Of a DNA stretch of 64,000 nucleotides, positions 10,639-20,184 are shown one piece after another. Under the pieces are notes generated by a model. That model saw nothing but the letters and a program-made list of their open reading frames with translations. It was not told the origin of the DNA and searched no databases. The DNA is from Halobiforma lacisalsi AJ5 (GTDB lineage: Archaea > Halobacteriota > Halobacteria > Halobacteriales > Natrialbaceae). Made by a program: the position numbers and the translations under genes. The first letter of the stretch is position 1, and every line of letters begins with the position of its first letter. The stretch covers positions 868,001-932,000 of the forward strand of contig NZ_CP019285.1 of the NCBI RefSeq assembly GCF_000226975.2, read 5' to 3'.

Positions 10639-12403
10639 GCAGACCCGATCCGAAACGGAGGAACAGACGAGCGAGAAACTGGTCGAACTCGCGAAGCGTC
10701 GCGGGTACTTCTTCCAGTCGTCGGGCGCCTACGGCGGCGTCGGCGGCTTCTACAGCTTCGGTCCACAGGGCGCGGCGCTGAAGGGCAACGTCGAAGACGC
10801 CTGGCGCGACCGCTTCGCGGTCCAGGAGGGCAACATGGAGATCGACGCCCCGACGATCATGCCCGAACCGGTCTTCGAGGCCTCGGGCCACCTCGACGGG
10901 TTCGACGACATGCTCGTGGAGTGTCCCGAGTGTGGCGAGAGCCACCGCGCGGACCACGTCGTCGAGGACAACACCGAGTACGAGGACGCCGAGAGCCTCC
11001 CCATTCCCGAGGTCGAGGAGGTCATCGCCGAACACGAACTCGTCTGCCCCTCCTGTGGCGCGGGACTCGCGGGCCAGGCCGTCGAGGCGTTCAACCTCAT
11101 GTTCGAGACCAACATCGGCCCCGGCGACTCCGATCCGGGCTACCTTCGTCCCGAGACCGCCCAGGGCATCTTCGTCGAGTTCCCGCGGCTCAAGGAGTAC
11201 GCCCGCAACCAACTTCCGTTCGGCGTCACCCAGATCGGCCGGGCCTACCGCAACGAGATCAGCCCCCGGCGCTCGATCATCCGGACCCGCGAGTTCACCC
11301 AGGCCGAACTCGAGTACTTCATCGATCCCGAGGAGGACGAACCGGACCTGGCGAGCGTCGAAAACGTCGAGGTGACGCTGTATCCCGCCAGCGAGCAGAA
11401 CAGCGAGGACGGCGGCGAACTCGAGATCACGATCGGCGACGCGGTCGACGAAGGCATCATCGCCAACGAGTGGGTGGCGTACTTCCTCGGCGTCGCCAAG
11501 CCGTGGTACGAGGCCGTCGGCGTCGACATGGACCGGTTCCGGTTCCGCCAGCACCTCTCGGGCGAGCGGGCCCACTACGCCGCGGACTGCTGGGACGCGG
11601 AGAGCGAAATAGATGGTAACTGGATCGAACTCGCCGGCTTCGCCTACCGCAGCGACTACGACCTCTCGAAACACGACGAGTACTCCGACGACCGGTTCAC
11701 GATCTTCAAGCAGTACGACGAACCGAAAAGCGTCGAGCGCGCGACAGTCGACCCCGACATGAGCTACCTCGGTCCCGAGTTCGGCGGCGCGGCGGGGGAC
11801 GTCGTCGACGAACTCGAGACGCTGGCCGAACGCGACCGCTCCGCATTCGAGGGTGACGTCGTCGGAGTCGAACTCGAGGGCGAAACGCACGATATCCCCG
11901 TCGAGAAGACCGGCTTCTCGGTCGACGAGGAGACGATCGCCGGCGAACACATCGTCCCCCACGTCATCGAACCCTCCTTCGGCGTCGACCGGCTGGTCTA
12001 CACCGTGCTCCACCACGCCTACCGCGAGGACGAGGTCGACGGCGAGGAGCGCACGTATCTCGAACTCGAGCCCGAGGTCGCTCCGACGTTCGTCGGCGTC
12101 TTCCCGCTGCAAAACAACGACGACCTCGAGGCCGTCGCCGACGATATCGTCGACGACCTGCGGGACGCCGGCCTGTCGGTCACGTACGACGACTCGGGCA
12201 ACATCGGCCGGCGCTATCGCCGCCAGGACGAGGTCGGCACGCCGTTCTGTGTGACGGTGGACTACGAGACGATAGAGAACGAGGAGACGACCGTCACCGT
12301 TCGTGAGCGGGACACGACCGACCAGAAGCGCCTCCCCGTCGCGGACCTCGCGGAGACGCTCGCCGCGATCCGGGAAGGCGACCTCGAGTTCGCGGACCTG
12401 TAG
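10631..12403 (+). CDS. glyS: Glycyl-tRNA synthetase (class II)
   Basis: Charges tRNA-Gly with glycine. 590 residues, the usual archaeal alpha-2 type. The N-terminus (LVELAKRRGYFFQSS) and the following GVGGFYSFGPQG are family hallmarks. Two CxxC pairs (VECPECGESH and LVCPSCGAG) suggest a zinc-binding insert. Class II motif 2 is YRNEISPRRSIIRTREFTQ; motif 3 is EPSFGVDRLVY; an anticodon-binding domain (VAPTFVGVFPLQ onward) follows. ATG 10631 is chosen because it gives the standard N-terminus and overlaps the CBS gene's stop; the frame upstream is only the CBS gene read in another phase. Confidence 0.96.
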   Translation: MSEQTRSETEEQTSEKLVELAKRRGYFFQSSGAYGGVGGFYSFGPQGAALKGNVEDAWRDRFAVQEGNMEIDAPTIMPEPVFEASGHLDGFDDMLVECPECGESHRADHVVEDNTEYEDAESLPIPEVEEVIAEHELVCPSCGAGLAGQAVEAFNLMFETNIGPGDSDPGYLRPETAQGIFVEFPRLKEYARNQLPFGVTQIGRAYRNEISPRRSIIRTREFTQAELEYFIDPEEDEPDLASVENVEVTLYPASEQNSEDGGELEITIGDAVDEGIIANEWVAYFLGVAKPWYEAVGVDMDRFRFRQHLSGERAHYAADCWDAESEIDGNWIELAGFAYRSDYDLSKHDEYSDDRFTIFKQYDEPKSVERATVDPDMSYLGPEFGGAAGDVVDELETLAERDRSAFEGDVVGVELEGETHDIPVEKTGFSVDEETIAGEHIVPHVIEPSFGVDRLVYTVLHHAYREDEVDGEERTYLELEPEVAPTFVGVFPLQNNDDLEAVADDIVDDLRDAGLSVTYDDSGNIGRRYRRQDEVGTPFCVTVDYETIENEETTVTVRERDTTDQKRLPVADLAETLAAIREGDLEFADL

Positions 12404-12481
12404 TCGACGTCGCGTCGGCGTTCGAACCCGAACGCTCCCGAGAGCGGACACGTTTACGTCGTCGATCGTGTACGTGATGGC

Positions 12482-13420
12482 ATGGCAGATACCGAGTCCG
12501 AGAGCGGCGAGTGGACCGATCGATACGACCCGGTCGGCTCACTCCCGCTGGACGAAGCCCTCGCCGTGCTCGGGGAGGAGACGCGGGCGCGGATCGTCGT
12601 CGAACTCGGCGCGGCGGTCGCCCCCGAAGACGCACGGCCGGGCCTACTGTCCTTCTCGGATCTGATGGATCGCGTCGGCATCGAGGACAGCGGGCGGTTC
12701 AACTACCACCTCGAGAAGCTGGTCGGGACGTTCGTCCGGAAGGCCGACGACGGCTATCGGCTCCGGCCGCCCGGCCACCTGTTCTATCGGGCGCTGGTCG
12801 CCGGCACGCTAACCGAGCGCGAACGTCTCGAGCCCTTCACGGCGGGATCCTGTCCCGACTGCGGAGCCGACCTGACCGCCGAGTATCCCGCGGATCACTA
12901 CCTGTACGTCCGGTGTCGGGAGTGTTCGGGGTTCTTCCACACCGTTCACCTCCCGAACAGAGGCGTTCGCGACCGATCCCGAGAGGACGCGCTCGAGGCG
13001 GCGCTCCGGAAGAGTCGTCACGAGAGCGGCCTCCTCCGAGAGGGAGTCTGTCACGCCTGCGTCGCTCCGGTCGAGCGCGAACTCAGAACCGACGACCCGG
13101 GCGTCTGCGGCCGGCGCTGTGAGTACGACGTCTACGCCATCCTCGCGTGTTCGGCGTGCAACACCGGCGGGATCGGCCACCCCGCACAGATCGCGCTTAC
13201 CGCGCCGGCCGTCGTCGGATTCTTCCACGATCACGGGCGGGACGCTCGCACCGTTCGGCCGTGGGAGCCCGTCGTTATCGCCGCCGAGAACGGGACGCGC
13301 TTCGACGGGGAGTCGTCGACCGCCGTCGTTCCGTTCGAACTCGGCGACGAACGCCTCACGGTCCGTCTCGACGACGACCTGCAGGTCGCGAGCGTAACCC
13401 ATACCCGTCGCTCCTCGTAG
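12482..13420 (+). CDS. Winged-helix (ArsR-like) regulator with zinc-ribbon domain
   Basis: 312 residues. Residues 20-100 form an ArsR-like winged helix (DEALAVLGEETRARIVVEL, then SGRFNYHLEKLVGTFVRK), followed by a helix typical of haloarchaeal members of the family. Paired CxxC motifs (CPDCGADL and CRECSGFF, then CHAC and CSAC) suggest a zinc-binding centre. The C-terminal third is a mixed alpha/beta domain of unknown role. It likely controls transcription, perhaps sensing a metal or redox change through the cysteines, though that is inference. A TTTACG box about 29 bases before ATG fits a leaderless start. Confidence 0.8.
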   Translation: MADTESESGEWTDRYDPVGSLPLDEALAVLGEETRARIVVELGAAVAPEDARPGLLSFSDLMDRVGIEDSGRFNYHLEKLVGTFVRKADDGYRLRPPGHLFYRALVAGTLTERERLEPFTAGSCPDCGADLTAEYPADHYLYVRCRECSGFFHTVHLPNRGVRDRSREDALEAALRKSRHESGLLREGVCHACVAPVERELRTDDPGVCGRRCEYDVYAILACSACNTGGIGHPAQIALTAPAVVGFFHDHGRDARTVRPWEPVVIAAENGTRFDGESSTAVVPFELGDERLTVRLDDDLQVASVTHTRRSS

Positions 13421-13446
13421 ACGGCACGGCCCCGGACCGACGAGGA

Positions 13447-13695
13447 CTACCCCCCACACTCCCCGCAGTCACACTCCGCTTCGCCGCGACCGCAGCCACA
13501 GTCCGGCAGTTGGGTGTAGAGTACGCCCCCGAAGGCAGCGACGACGCCACCGACGGCGAGCCCGGAGACCGTCCCCAGCAGCGGGATCGAAACGGGGTCC
13601 CCGGCGAGGATCGTTCCGAGACCGACTCCGATGACGACGCCGACGAGAGCCCGGACCGCCCACCAGCCGCCGATACCGTCTCGTTCTGCGAACAT
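13447..13695 (-). CDS. Small membrane protein with Cys-rich tail
   Basis: 82 residues from ATG 13695; a GTG 9 codons upstream is possible. Two hydrophobic segments (VRALVGVVIGVGLGTIL and VSGLAVGGVVAAFGGVL) are followed by a tail with six cysteines (LPDCGCGRGEAECDCGECGG). The tail could bind a metal. The gene converges with the preceding regulator, ending about 26 bases from it. No family name recognised. Confidence 0.6.
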   Translation of the reverse strand: MFAERDGIGGWWAVRALVGVVIGVGLGTILAGDPVSIPLLGTVSGLAVGGVVAAFGGVLYTQLPDCGCGRGEAECDCGECGG

Positions 13696-13840
13696 CGTTC
13701 GTGTTATCCCCTCAGCCGCCACCGAAAAAAGCGCTCCGTGAACGTCGCTTCTGTTGTCTTTCGAACAGTTCGATCGGTTCGTGGAAGCGATCGAAACGTA
13801 ACCGACGGACTGAAGGTCGGCACCTTCGACGGGAGACGTG

Positions 13841-14431
13841 ATGGCCGACGAACTGAAGCGCCGTCTCGTCCACGCCAGCGGGTCGGGACTGGTCGCGCTC
13901 TATCTGCTCGCCGACTACCTCGAGGCGGGGCTCACCTGGGATCGGTTTCGGCTCCTGATGGTCGTCCTCGCCGCCGGGACGCTGGCCCTCGAGTTCGTCC
14001 GCCTCCGCGTGGGGCTGGACTGGTGGATCTACGAGAAGCTGACCCGGGAGTACGAACAGGAGAAGATCGCCGGCTACGGGCTCTACATGATCAGCATGAC
14101 CGTCGTCGTCCTCCTGTTCGACCCCAGGATCGCCTTGCCGGCGATGTTGATGCTCTCGCTCGGCGACCCGATCAGCGGCGCGGTCTCGGAGAACAGCCTC
14201 AACCGAGTGAAGGGGCCGAAGGTGCTGGTCACGATGTTCGTCGTCTCGGCGCTGCTCGCCGTCCCGTTCCTTCGCGAATACCCGCTCGCCGTCGTCGCGG
14301 CGGCGCTCGGCGCGACCGTCGCCGACGGGATCACCCACGAGATCCGGGGCTACATCGTCGACGACAACCTGACGATCCCGATCTACGCGGGCGCGCTGGC
14401 CTGGCTCGCGGTCGAGGTCGTTCCATTCTAG
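13841..14431 (+). CDS. Dolichol kinase / CTP-transferase-like membrane protein
   Basis: About 196 residues with six or seven hydrophobic segments. It begins ADELKRRLVHASGSG, and it contains MLSLGDPISGAVSENSLNRV followed by KGPKVL, matching the conserved nucleotide-binding region of the SEC59/DGK1/VTE5 family of CTP-dependent polyprenol or diacylglycerol kinases. A role in recycling dolichol phosphate for archaeal N-glycosylation or lipid metabolism is plausible but inferred from the family. ATG 13841 is favoured over the adjacent GTG 13838. hef starts about 80 bases downstream. Confidence 0.75.
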   Translation: MADELKRRLVHASGSGLVALYLLADYLEAGLTWDRFRLLMVVLAAGTLALEFVRLRVGLDWWIYEKLTREYEQEKIAGYGLYMISMTVVVLLFDPRIALPAMLMLSLGDPISGAVSENSLNRVKGPKVLVTMFVVSALLAVPFLREYPLAVVAAALGATVADGITHEIRGYIVDDNLTIPIYAGALAWLAVEVVPF

Positions 14432-14510
14432 GGGCTCTCCCGGTCGTCCTCGCGTTCACTTTCACTCCGATACGCGAATCCTTAACCGACGCCGTCGCAA
14501 ATCGCCGCCA

Positions 14511-16997
14511 ATGGCCGCGACCGACGAGGAACCCCCCACCATCGAACACCCGCTGCTCGAGCCCGACTTCCTCGAGCGCCGGCTCTACCAGCTGAAGCTC
14601 GCGGGCACGGCGGCGGACCACCACACGCTCGTCTGTCTCCCCACGGGGCTGGGGAAGACGACCGTGAGCCTCCTGGTGACCGCACGCCGGCTCAAGGAGG
14701 TCGGCGGGAAGTCCCTGATGCTCGCCCCGACGAAGCCGCTCGTCCAGCAGCACGCGACCTTCTACCGGGAAGCCCTCCAGATACCCGACGAGGAGATCGT
14801 CGTCTTCACCGGTGACGTCAGCCCCGACGACCGCGCCGCGACCTGGGAGGAGGCGACGGTCGTGATGGCGACCCCGCAGGTCATCGAGAACGACCTGGTC
14901 GGGAGCCGGATCTCGCTCGCCGACGTCACCCACTGCACGTTCGACGAGTGCCACCGCGCGACCGGCGACTACGCGTACAACTACATCGCCGAGCGCTACC
15001 ACGCCGACGCGACGGATCCCCTGGTGACCGGGATGTCGGCCTCGCCGGGCGGCGACGAGGAGGCCATCCTCGAGGTCTGCGAGAACCTGGGCATCGAGGA
15101 GGTCGAGGTGATGACCGAGGAGGACGCCGACGTCTCGGAGTTCACCCACGAGACCGACGTCGAGTGGGAACGGATCGACCTCCCCGAGGAGGTCCTCGAG
15201 ATCCGCGACGCTCTCAACGAGGTGATCAAAGAACGTCTCGAGAAGCTCAAGGAACTCGGCGTCGCGAGTTCGACCCAGCCCGACCAGTCCCAGAAGGAAC
15301 TGAACGCGATGCGCGCCGAACTCCAGAAGCTGATCAACAACGACCAGTCCGAGGGGTTCGAGGGGATGTCCATCCACGCGGAGGTGATGAAGCTCCGCCA
15401 GGCGGTCACCCTCGTCGAGACCCAGAGCGTCGAGGCGGTCCGCCGGTACTTCGAGCGCCAGCGCAACCAGGCCCAGTCCTCGGGCGCGTCGAAGGCCAGC
15501 CAGCGGCTGGTCTCGGACCCCCGCGTCCGCGAGGCGATGCGCAAGGCGGAGGACTTCGACCAACTGCACCCCAAGTACCGCAAGACGCGGATGCTGCTCG
15601 CGGAGACGCTGGGCCTCGAGGACGGCGAGCGGGTGATCGTCTTCACCGAATCCCGCGACACCGCGGAGGCCCTGACCGACTTCCTCTCCGAGAGCTTCGA
15701 GGCCAAGCGGTTCGTCGGCCAGGGCGACCGCGAGGGCAGCGACGGGATGACCCAGACGGAACAGCAGGAGGTCTTAGACGAGTTCCGCGCGGGCGAGTTC
15801 GAGGTGCTGGTCTCGACGTCGGTCGCCGAGGAGGGCCTGGACGTGCCGGAGGTCGACCTCGTGCTCTTCTACGAACCCGTCCCCACGGCGATCCGGTCGA
15901 TCCAGCGCAAGGGTCGGACCGGCCGCCAGTCCGAGGGCCGGGTCGTCGTCCTCATGGCCGAGGACACCCGCGACGAGGCCTACTTCTGGATCTCGCGGCG
16001 GCGCGAGAAGGAGATGGAGTCGGAACTGCGCGAGTTGAAGGGGATGGCCGACGACCTCGAGGAGGAACTGGACGATTCCCAGCGGGCGCTGACGGAGTTC
16101 GAGAGCGAAGCGGAAGTGAAATCCGAGGGCGACGATCCCGACGCCGTCACCGGATCTTCCAGCGGAAGCGAAGGGGTTGGCGAGCGGCCGGGGTTACAGG
16201 AGTTTACCGGGGAGGGGGACGGCGACGGCGACGGCGACGATGACGGCGGAACCGAGAGGGCTGACTCGACCGACGGCGGCCCCGAACCCGAGGAGGCGGG
16301 CCGCGAGGTCGAGACCCACGAGCCGTCCGCCGACGGGGAGGGGATCGAGATCGTCGCCGACCAGCGGGAGATGGACGCCACCATCGCCCGGGACCTCTCG
16401 AAGCGCGAGGAGATCGACGTCCGCCTCGAGACGCTCGAGGTCGGCGACTACGTGTGCTCGGATCGGGTCGTCGTCGAGCGCAAGTCCGTCGCCGACTTCG
16501 TCGACTCGCTGGTCGGCGGCGACCGGTCGATGTTCGAACAGGTCGGCGCGATGGCCCGCCACTACTCCCGGCCCATCGTGATCGTCGAGGGCGAGGGGCT
16601 GTACGAACAGCGGGACGTCCACCCCAACGCCGTCCGCGGGGCGCTCTCGAGTCTCGCGGTCGACTTCGACGCGAGCGTGCTGCGGACCGAAGGCGAGTCG
16701 GAGACGACCGAACTGCTCGCGGTGATCGCGGGCCGGGAACAGGAGACGAGCGACCGCGAGGTCTCCGTTCACGGCGAGAAGCAGTCGAAGACGCTGGCCG
16801 AACAGCAAGAGTACGTCGTCTCCTCGATCGCCGAGATCGGCCCCGTCACCGCGCGGTCCCTGCTCGAGGAGTTCGGCACCGTCGAGGAGATGATGATCGC
16901 GACCGAGGAGGAGCTACAGGAGGCCGACGGCGTCGGCCAGGTCACGGCCGAGCGGATCCGGGAGGTCGTCGGGAACGAGTACACGGGCTCGAGGTGA
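14511..16997 (+). CDS. hef: Hef: superfamily 2 helicase fused to XPF-type nuclease
   Basis: Processes stalled replication forks in archaea; related to FANCM and XPF. 828 residues. The helicase half has Walker A (PTGLGKT, 44-50), DECH box (145-148) and motif VI (IQRKGRTGR). A low-complexity acidic linker (about 545-610, with a DGDGDGDDD run) follows. The ERCC4 nuclease domain has IVADQRE, GDY and VERKSVADF (near 655), giving the GDxnERKx3D active site. The C-terminus has paired helix-hairpin-helix motifs (IAEIGPVTARSLLEEFG and ADGVGQVTAERI). Both activities appear intact. A CTTAACC box 30 bases upstream supports ATG 14511. Confidence 0.96.
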   Translation: MAATDEEPPTIEHPLLEPDFLERRLYQLKLAGTAADHHTLVCLPTGLGKTTVSLLVTARRLKEVGGKSLMLAPTKPLVQQHATFYREALQIPDEEIVVFTGDVSPDDRAATWEEATVVMATPQVIENDLVGSRISLADVTHCTFDECHRATGDYAYNYIAERYHADATDPLVTGMSASPGGDEEAILEVCENLGIEEVEVMTEEDADVSEFTHETDVEWERIDLPEEVLEIRDALNEVIKERLEKLKELGVASSTQPDQSQKELNAMRAELQKLINNDQSEGFEGMSIHAEVMKLRQAVTLVETQSVEAVRRYFERQRNQAQSSGASKASQRLVSDPRVREAMRKAEDFDQLHPKYRKTRMLLAETLGLEDGERVIVFTESRDTAEALTDFLSESFEAKRFVGQGDREGSDGMTQTEQQEVLDEFRAGEFEVLVSTSVAEEGLDVPEVDLVLFYEPVPTAIRSIQRKGRTGRQSEGRVVVLMAEDTRDEAYFWISRRREKEMESELRELKGMADDLEEELDDSQRALTEFESEAEVKSEGDDPDAVTGSSSGSEGVGERPGLQEFTGEGDGDGDGDDDGGTERADSTDGGPEPEEAGREVETHEPSADGEGIEIVADQREMDATIARDLSKREEIDVRLETLEVGDYVCSDRVVVERKSVADFVDSLVGGDRSMFEQVGAMARHYSRPIVIVEGEGLYEQRDVHPNAVRGALSSLAVDFDASVLRTEGESETTELLAVIAGREQETSDREVSVHGEKQSKTLAEQQEYVVSSIAEIGPVTARSLLEEFGTVEEMMIATEEELQEADGVGQVTAERIREVVGNEYTGSR

Positions 16998-17044
16998 GCG
17001 GTCGCCGAACCCGATCCGGTCGGGGACGGATACCCTGGGCCGGC

Positions 17045-17902
17045 TCAGTCGTCGGTTTCTGACCTGATCGTGACCGGACGGTCATCGGACGCGGTCGGCG
17101 GGTCGCCGCCCTCCACGCGGTCGACGATTCTCGAGGCGGCGACGACGCTCCCGACGCCGAGCACGACCCCGGCCACGACGTCGAGCAGCCAGTGGATGCC
17201 CAGGACCATCGTCGAGAGGACGACGCTGCTCGCCACGAACGTGGCGATCGAGGACCACCGGGGGTAGGTCCCGTGGGTCCGCCAAGCGAACAGCAGGACG
17301 ACGACCGACAGCGAAGTGTGGAGCGACGGGAAAACGTTCGTCTTCGCCGACACGGCCGCGGTGACCTCCTGGGTCTGTGGATACAGGTCGTAGAGTACCC
17401 CGTCGACACGCGACGGAATCCAGTTGCGCGGACCGTACGCGACGAACAGGGTGTAGCAGACCGCCCCGAGCGAGTAGTTGAGCAGGTAGGCGACGAGCAG
17501 TTCCTTGAAACTGCGCTGGGACGGCAGTACGAACGTCAGGACGGCCGCAGTGAACAACAGGTACGAGAACCCGAACATGTATATCCCGGAGAAGAACCCG
17601 TACAGCGAAGAGGGAACGAAGTCCTGTAGCACTGCCACGAACGTCCCCTCGACGGCGTAGATCGAATCGGTCATCTTCCAGCCGATCGCGTACGAGAGGT
17701 CCAGTCGCTCGTCGTGGGTGAGCCACTTGAGCAGGAAGACGACGGCCGCGACGGCGAGATACGGCGCAGTGCTCGCGAATCGACGATCGAACGTGTCGAT
17801 CGTCAGCCATACTTGCTCGGCCGTGAGACAGAGCAGACAGGTGGCTACCAGTCCGATCGCGACGACGACGGCAGTAACGAGCGCAACGGATGGCAGAGCC
17901 AT
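17045..17902 (-). CDS. PAP2-superfamily membrane phosphatase
   Basis: 285 residues from ATG 17902, with about seven hydrophobic segments. The C-terminal half has the PAP2 motifs PSLHTS (His195) and GIHWLLD (His237, Asp241), which supply catalytic residues. The classical KX6RP motif is not clear, which is like the inositolphosphotransferase/PAP2_3 subgroup. It probably acts on a lipid phosphate in the membrane; the substrate is unknown. A longer frame exists from a TTG at 17956, but ATG 17902 gives a normal hydrophobic N-terminus. The tail is short, charged and cytoplasmic. Confidence 0.8.
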   Translation of the reverse strand: MALPSVALVTAVVVAIGLVATCLLCLTAEQVWLTIDTFDRRFASTAPYLAVAAVVFLLKWLTHDERLDLSYAIGWKMTDSIYAVEGTFVAVLQDFVPSSLYGFFSGIYMFGFSYLLFTAAVLTFVLPSQRSFKELLVAYLLNYSLGAVCYTLFVAYGPRNWIPSRVDGVLYDLYPQTQEVTAAVSAKTNVFPSLHTSLSVVVLLFAWRTHGTYPRWSSIATFVASSVVLSTMVLGIHWLLDVVAGVVLGVGSVVAASRIVDRVEGGDPPTASDDRPVTIRSETDD

Positions 17903-18055
17903 TTCGAAGGAGCCTCGCGTCGGCGAAAGGGTGGTGTGCTCTACCGTATCACGCAATTCTGCTTAACGGTATCGGTCAGTTCGGTTCCGTGTGGACAGCG
18001 GGGAGAAACGAACGGATCGTCGGGAGCGTCGTCCGAGACGCCGCCGGCCGACTGC

Positions 18056-19216
18056 TCAGCCCTCGTAGCCCGCGTAGTCCATCAGGTCCGCGAAGATGTC
18101 GGTGTCCATCGCGTCCCGGTAGACGATGGCGTTGACCATCCCGCCGGGATAGGAGTCGCCGTTCATGGCGTGGTCGACCTTGTGACAGTGCATGAGATAG
18201 ATACCCGGCTCGGCGTCGGCCTCGAACTCGAGGGTGTGTCGTTCCGCGGGGGCGACGTTCGTGACGTCCTGTTCGTACTGGGCCGCTTCGGGGATCTGTC
18301 CGCCGTCCTTCTCGACCAGCCGGAAGCGGTGGTTGTGCGTGTGCATCGGGTGGGACATGTAGCCGGCGTTGACCACGTGGAGCCGGACGGTGTCACCGTG
18401 GTCGACGATGATCGGCGACCCCTCCTCGGGGTGGATCGTCCGCGGGAGGCTCTTCCCGTTGATCGTGAATACGTCCGGGTTACGGTTCCGGGGGCTGTAG
18501 GAGACGTCTTCGCCCGCGAACTGTCGGTTGACCCTCGAGTCCCAGTCCTTGACGGTGAAGAAGTACTCCTTGTCGGCCGGCTCGTACCCCTTTGGATCGA
18601 CGCGGAAGATGCCGTACATCCCCATATCGATGTGGCGGTGAGTCTGGTAGTGGCAGTGATAGAGGTGGGTACCGGGGACGTTCGCGGGAATCTCGTACGT
18701 GTGTTTCTCGCCGGGTTCGACCGTGATGCCGGTCGTCGTCGGGACGCCGTCGTTCTCCCAGGTCTTTTTCGTGCCGTGGAAGTGCAGCGTGTGCGGGTGA
18801 TCGTTGTCCGTGTTGTCGAGCGTGACCTCGATGTCGTTGCCTTCCGTGGTCCGGATGATCGGTCCCGGAACGCTGGGGTCGCCGTCGTCGGCCTGGAACG
18901 CCCATACCCGGGGCAGTTCCACTGGGCCACCCATCGAGTCCATCGGATGGGCTGCGTGGCGAGCAGTCACCGAGCGCAGCGTGACGCTCCCGCCGCGTTC
19001 GTCGACGTCGACGACTTCGGGCGATTTCGTCCACGGGAGCCCCGAGTCGTCGCCGTCGTCCTCCGGGTCGGACGCCGCGGGCTGAGAGTCAGTCTGTGCG
19101 GGGGAGCTACTGCCCTGTGTAGTACAGCCGGCCAGTGCCGCCGTTCCGAGGCCGGTCGCAGCGAGGAAGTCACGTCGCGAGAAGTCGAAGCCAGGAGCAC
19201 CAATACGATCTTTCAT
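18056..19216 (-). CDS. Multicopper oxidase, Tat lipoprotein
   Basis: 386 residues, exported folded: Tat motif SRRDFL (13-18) and lipobox LAGC (Cys31). The copper-binding motifs are all present: LHFHG and HLYHCHYQTH in the first cupredoxin domain, HPMHTHNHRF and LMHCHKVDH in the second. This is a two-domain length. Members oxidise phenols or metals with oxygen or act in copper handling; the substrate cannot be told. A TTATAC box about 25 bases before ATG 19216 suggests a leaderless transcript, and a 26-bp perfect inverted repeat overlaps the start codon. TTG/GTG starts further upstream are unlikely. Confidence 0.9.
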   Translation of the reverse strand: MKDRIGAPGFDFSRRDFLAATGLGTAALAGCTTQGSSSPAQTDSQPAASDPEDDGDDSGLPWTKSPEVVDVDERGGSVTLRSVTARHAAHPMDSMGGPVELPRVWAFQADDGDPSVPGPIIRTTEGNDIEVTLDNTDNDHPHTLHFHGTKKTWENDGVPTTTGITVEPGEKHTYEIPANVPGTHLYHCHYQTHRHIDMGMYGIFRVDPKGYEPADKEYFFTVKDWDSRVNRQFAGEDVSYSPRNRNPDVFTINGKSLPRTIHPEEGSPIIVDHGDTVRLHVVNAGYMSHPMHTHNHRFRLVEKDGGQIPEAAQYEQDVTNVAPAERHTLEFEADAEPGIYLMHCHKVDHAMNGDSYPGGMVNAIVYRDAMDTDIFADLMDYAGYEG

Positions 19217-19235
19217 ACGAGTGGCCGTATGAAAG
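19210..19235. promoter_or_regulatory. Perfect inverted repeat over the multicopper oxidase start, likely operator
   Basis: Arms CTTTCATACG and CGTATGAAAG with a 6-bp spacer. On the minus strand the right arm includes the ATG of the oxidase gene (19214-19216) and the other arm lies just downstream of its TATA-like box. With a leaderless transcript, a dimeric regulator bound here would block initiation. A copper- or redox-responsive repressor would suit the gene, but this is inference. Confidence 0.6.
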
Positions 19236-19365
19236 TCCGACGTATAACGGGCCCAGCAATTCTCGAGTCCCGGGAAGCGCGACAAACACGTTCGCCTGGA
19301 GTATAAAAGAGAGCGACGCCGACGTCCCCGAAGGCCTATTTCCGTCCGGAACACAGGAAGGCCTA

Positions 19366-20184
19366 ATGGATCGACTCCGCATTGCCGTCCTGAACGCGGC
19401 ACACCGGGACGAGAACACGACGCGAAACTTCCGGCGCGAACTCGATGCTTCCCTCTCCGAGTTCGACGTCACCGAGGGTGAGATCCCCGCCGACTACGAC
19501 TACGACGGCGCGGTCGTCACGGGCTCGCGTTCGTCGGTCTACTGGGACGAAGAGTGGATCGACGCCACCAAAGGCTGGGTGGCCGAGGCGATCGACCGCG
19601 GCGTTCCCTTCCTCGGCGTCTGTTGGGGACACCAGCTGCTCGCGGACGTCCTCGGCGGTACCGTCGAGGACATGGGCGCCTACGAGGTCGGCTACAGCGA
19701 CATCGAGCAAGTGGCCGACTCCCGGCTGTTCGACGACGTCCCCCGAGAGTTCCTCGCGTTCACCAGCCACTCCGACGCGGTCTCGGAGCTTCCGCCCGGT
19801 GCCGAACCCCTCGCGGAGAACGAGTACTCGAACCACGGCTTCCGCAAGGACCGCGCCTTCGGCGTCCAGTTCCACCCCGAGTACGACTCGAAGACCGCCC
19901 GCGAACTGGTCCACCGGAAGGAACTCTCCGACGAGCGCCTCGAGTCTATCCTCGAGGAGATCACCGAGGAGAACTACCAACAGGCCTGTCCCGCGAAACT
20001 GGTCTTCGACAACTTCCTCGAGTACGTCCGCGAGGTTCGGGCGGCCGACGCCCCTGCGGAAGTCCCCGCCGAGGCCGAGACTCCCGCCGGCATCGAGACC
20101 GGGAGCGGAAGCGGGAGCGGGAGCGGGAGCGGCGCTGGCGGCCGCGGCGCGGAAGCCGAACCCGGAACCGGGCAGACCGACTAA
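19366..20184 (+). CDS. Type 1 glutamine amidotransferase
   Basis: 272 residues. The class I amidotransferase fold is clear: nucleophile Cys86 in LGVCWGHQ, and His170 and Glu172 in VQFHPEYD. Related stand-alone proteins resemble the GMP-synthase amidotransferase subunit, but the partner or acceptor is unknown. After residue 240 the tail is low complexity, ending in GSGSGSGSGSGAGGRG, and is probably disordered. The start ATG follows the second of two GAAGGCCTA repeats. A TATAAAAG box at about 19301 implies a leader of roughly 35-40 bases. A longer upstream frame contains no family sequence and was not used. Confidence 0.88.
   Translation: MDRLRIAVLNAAHRDENTTRNFRRELDASLSEFDVTEGEIPADYDYDGAVVTGSRSSVYWDEEWIDATKGWVAEAIDRGVPFLGVCWGHQLLADVLGGTVEDMGAYEVGYSDIEQVADSRLFDDVPREFLAFTSHSDAVSELPPGAEPLAENEYSNHGFRKDRAFGVQFHPEYDSKTARELVHRKELSDERLESILEEITEENYQQACPAKLVFDNFLEYVREVRAADAPAEVPAEAETPAGIETGSGSGSGSGSGAGGRGAEAEPGTGQTD

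Noticed and set aside
20101..20134. Gly-Ser coding repeat in the amidotransferase tail as a microsatellite of interest.
   Set aside because: Short, in frame and of a kind common in haloarchaeal linkers.
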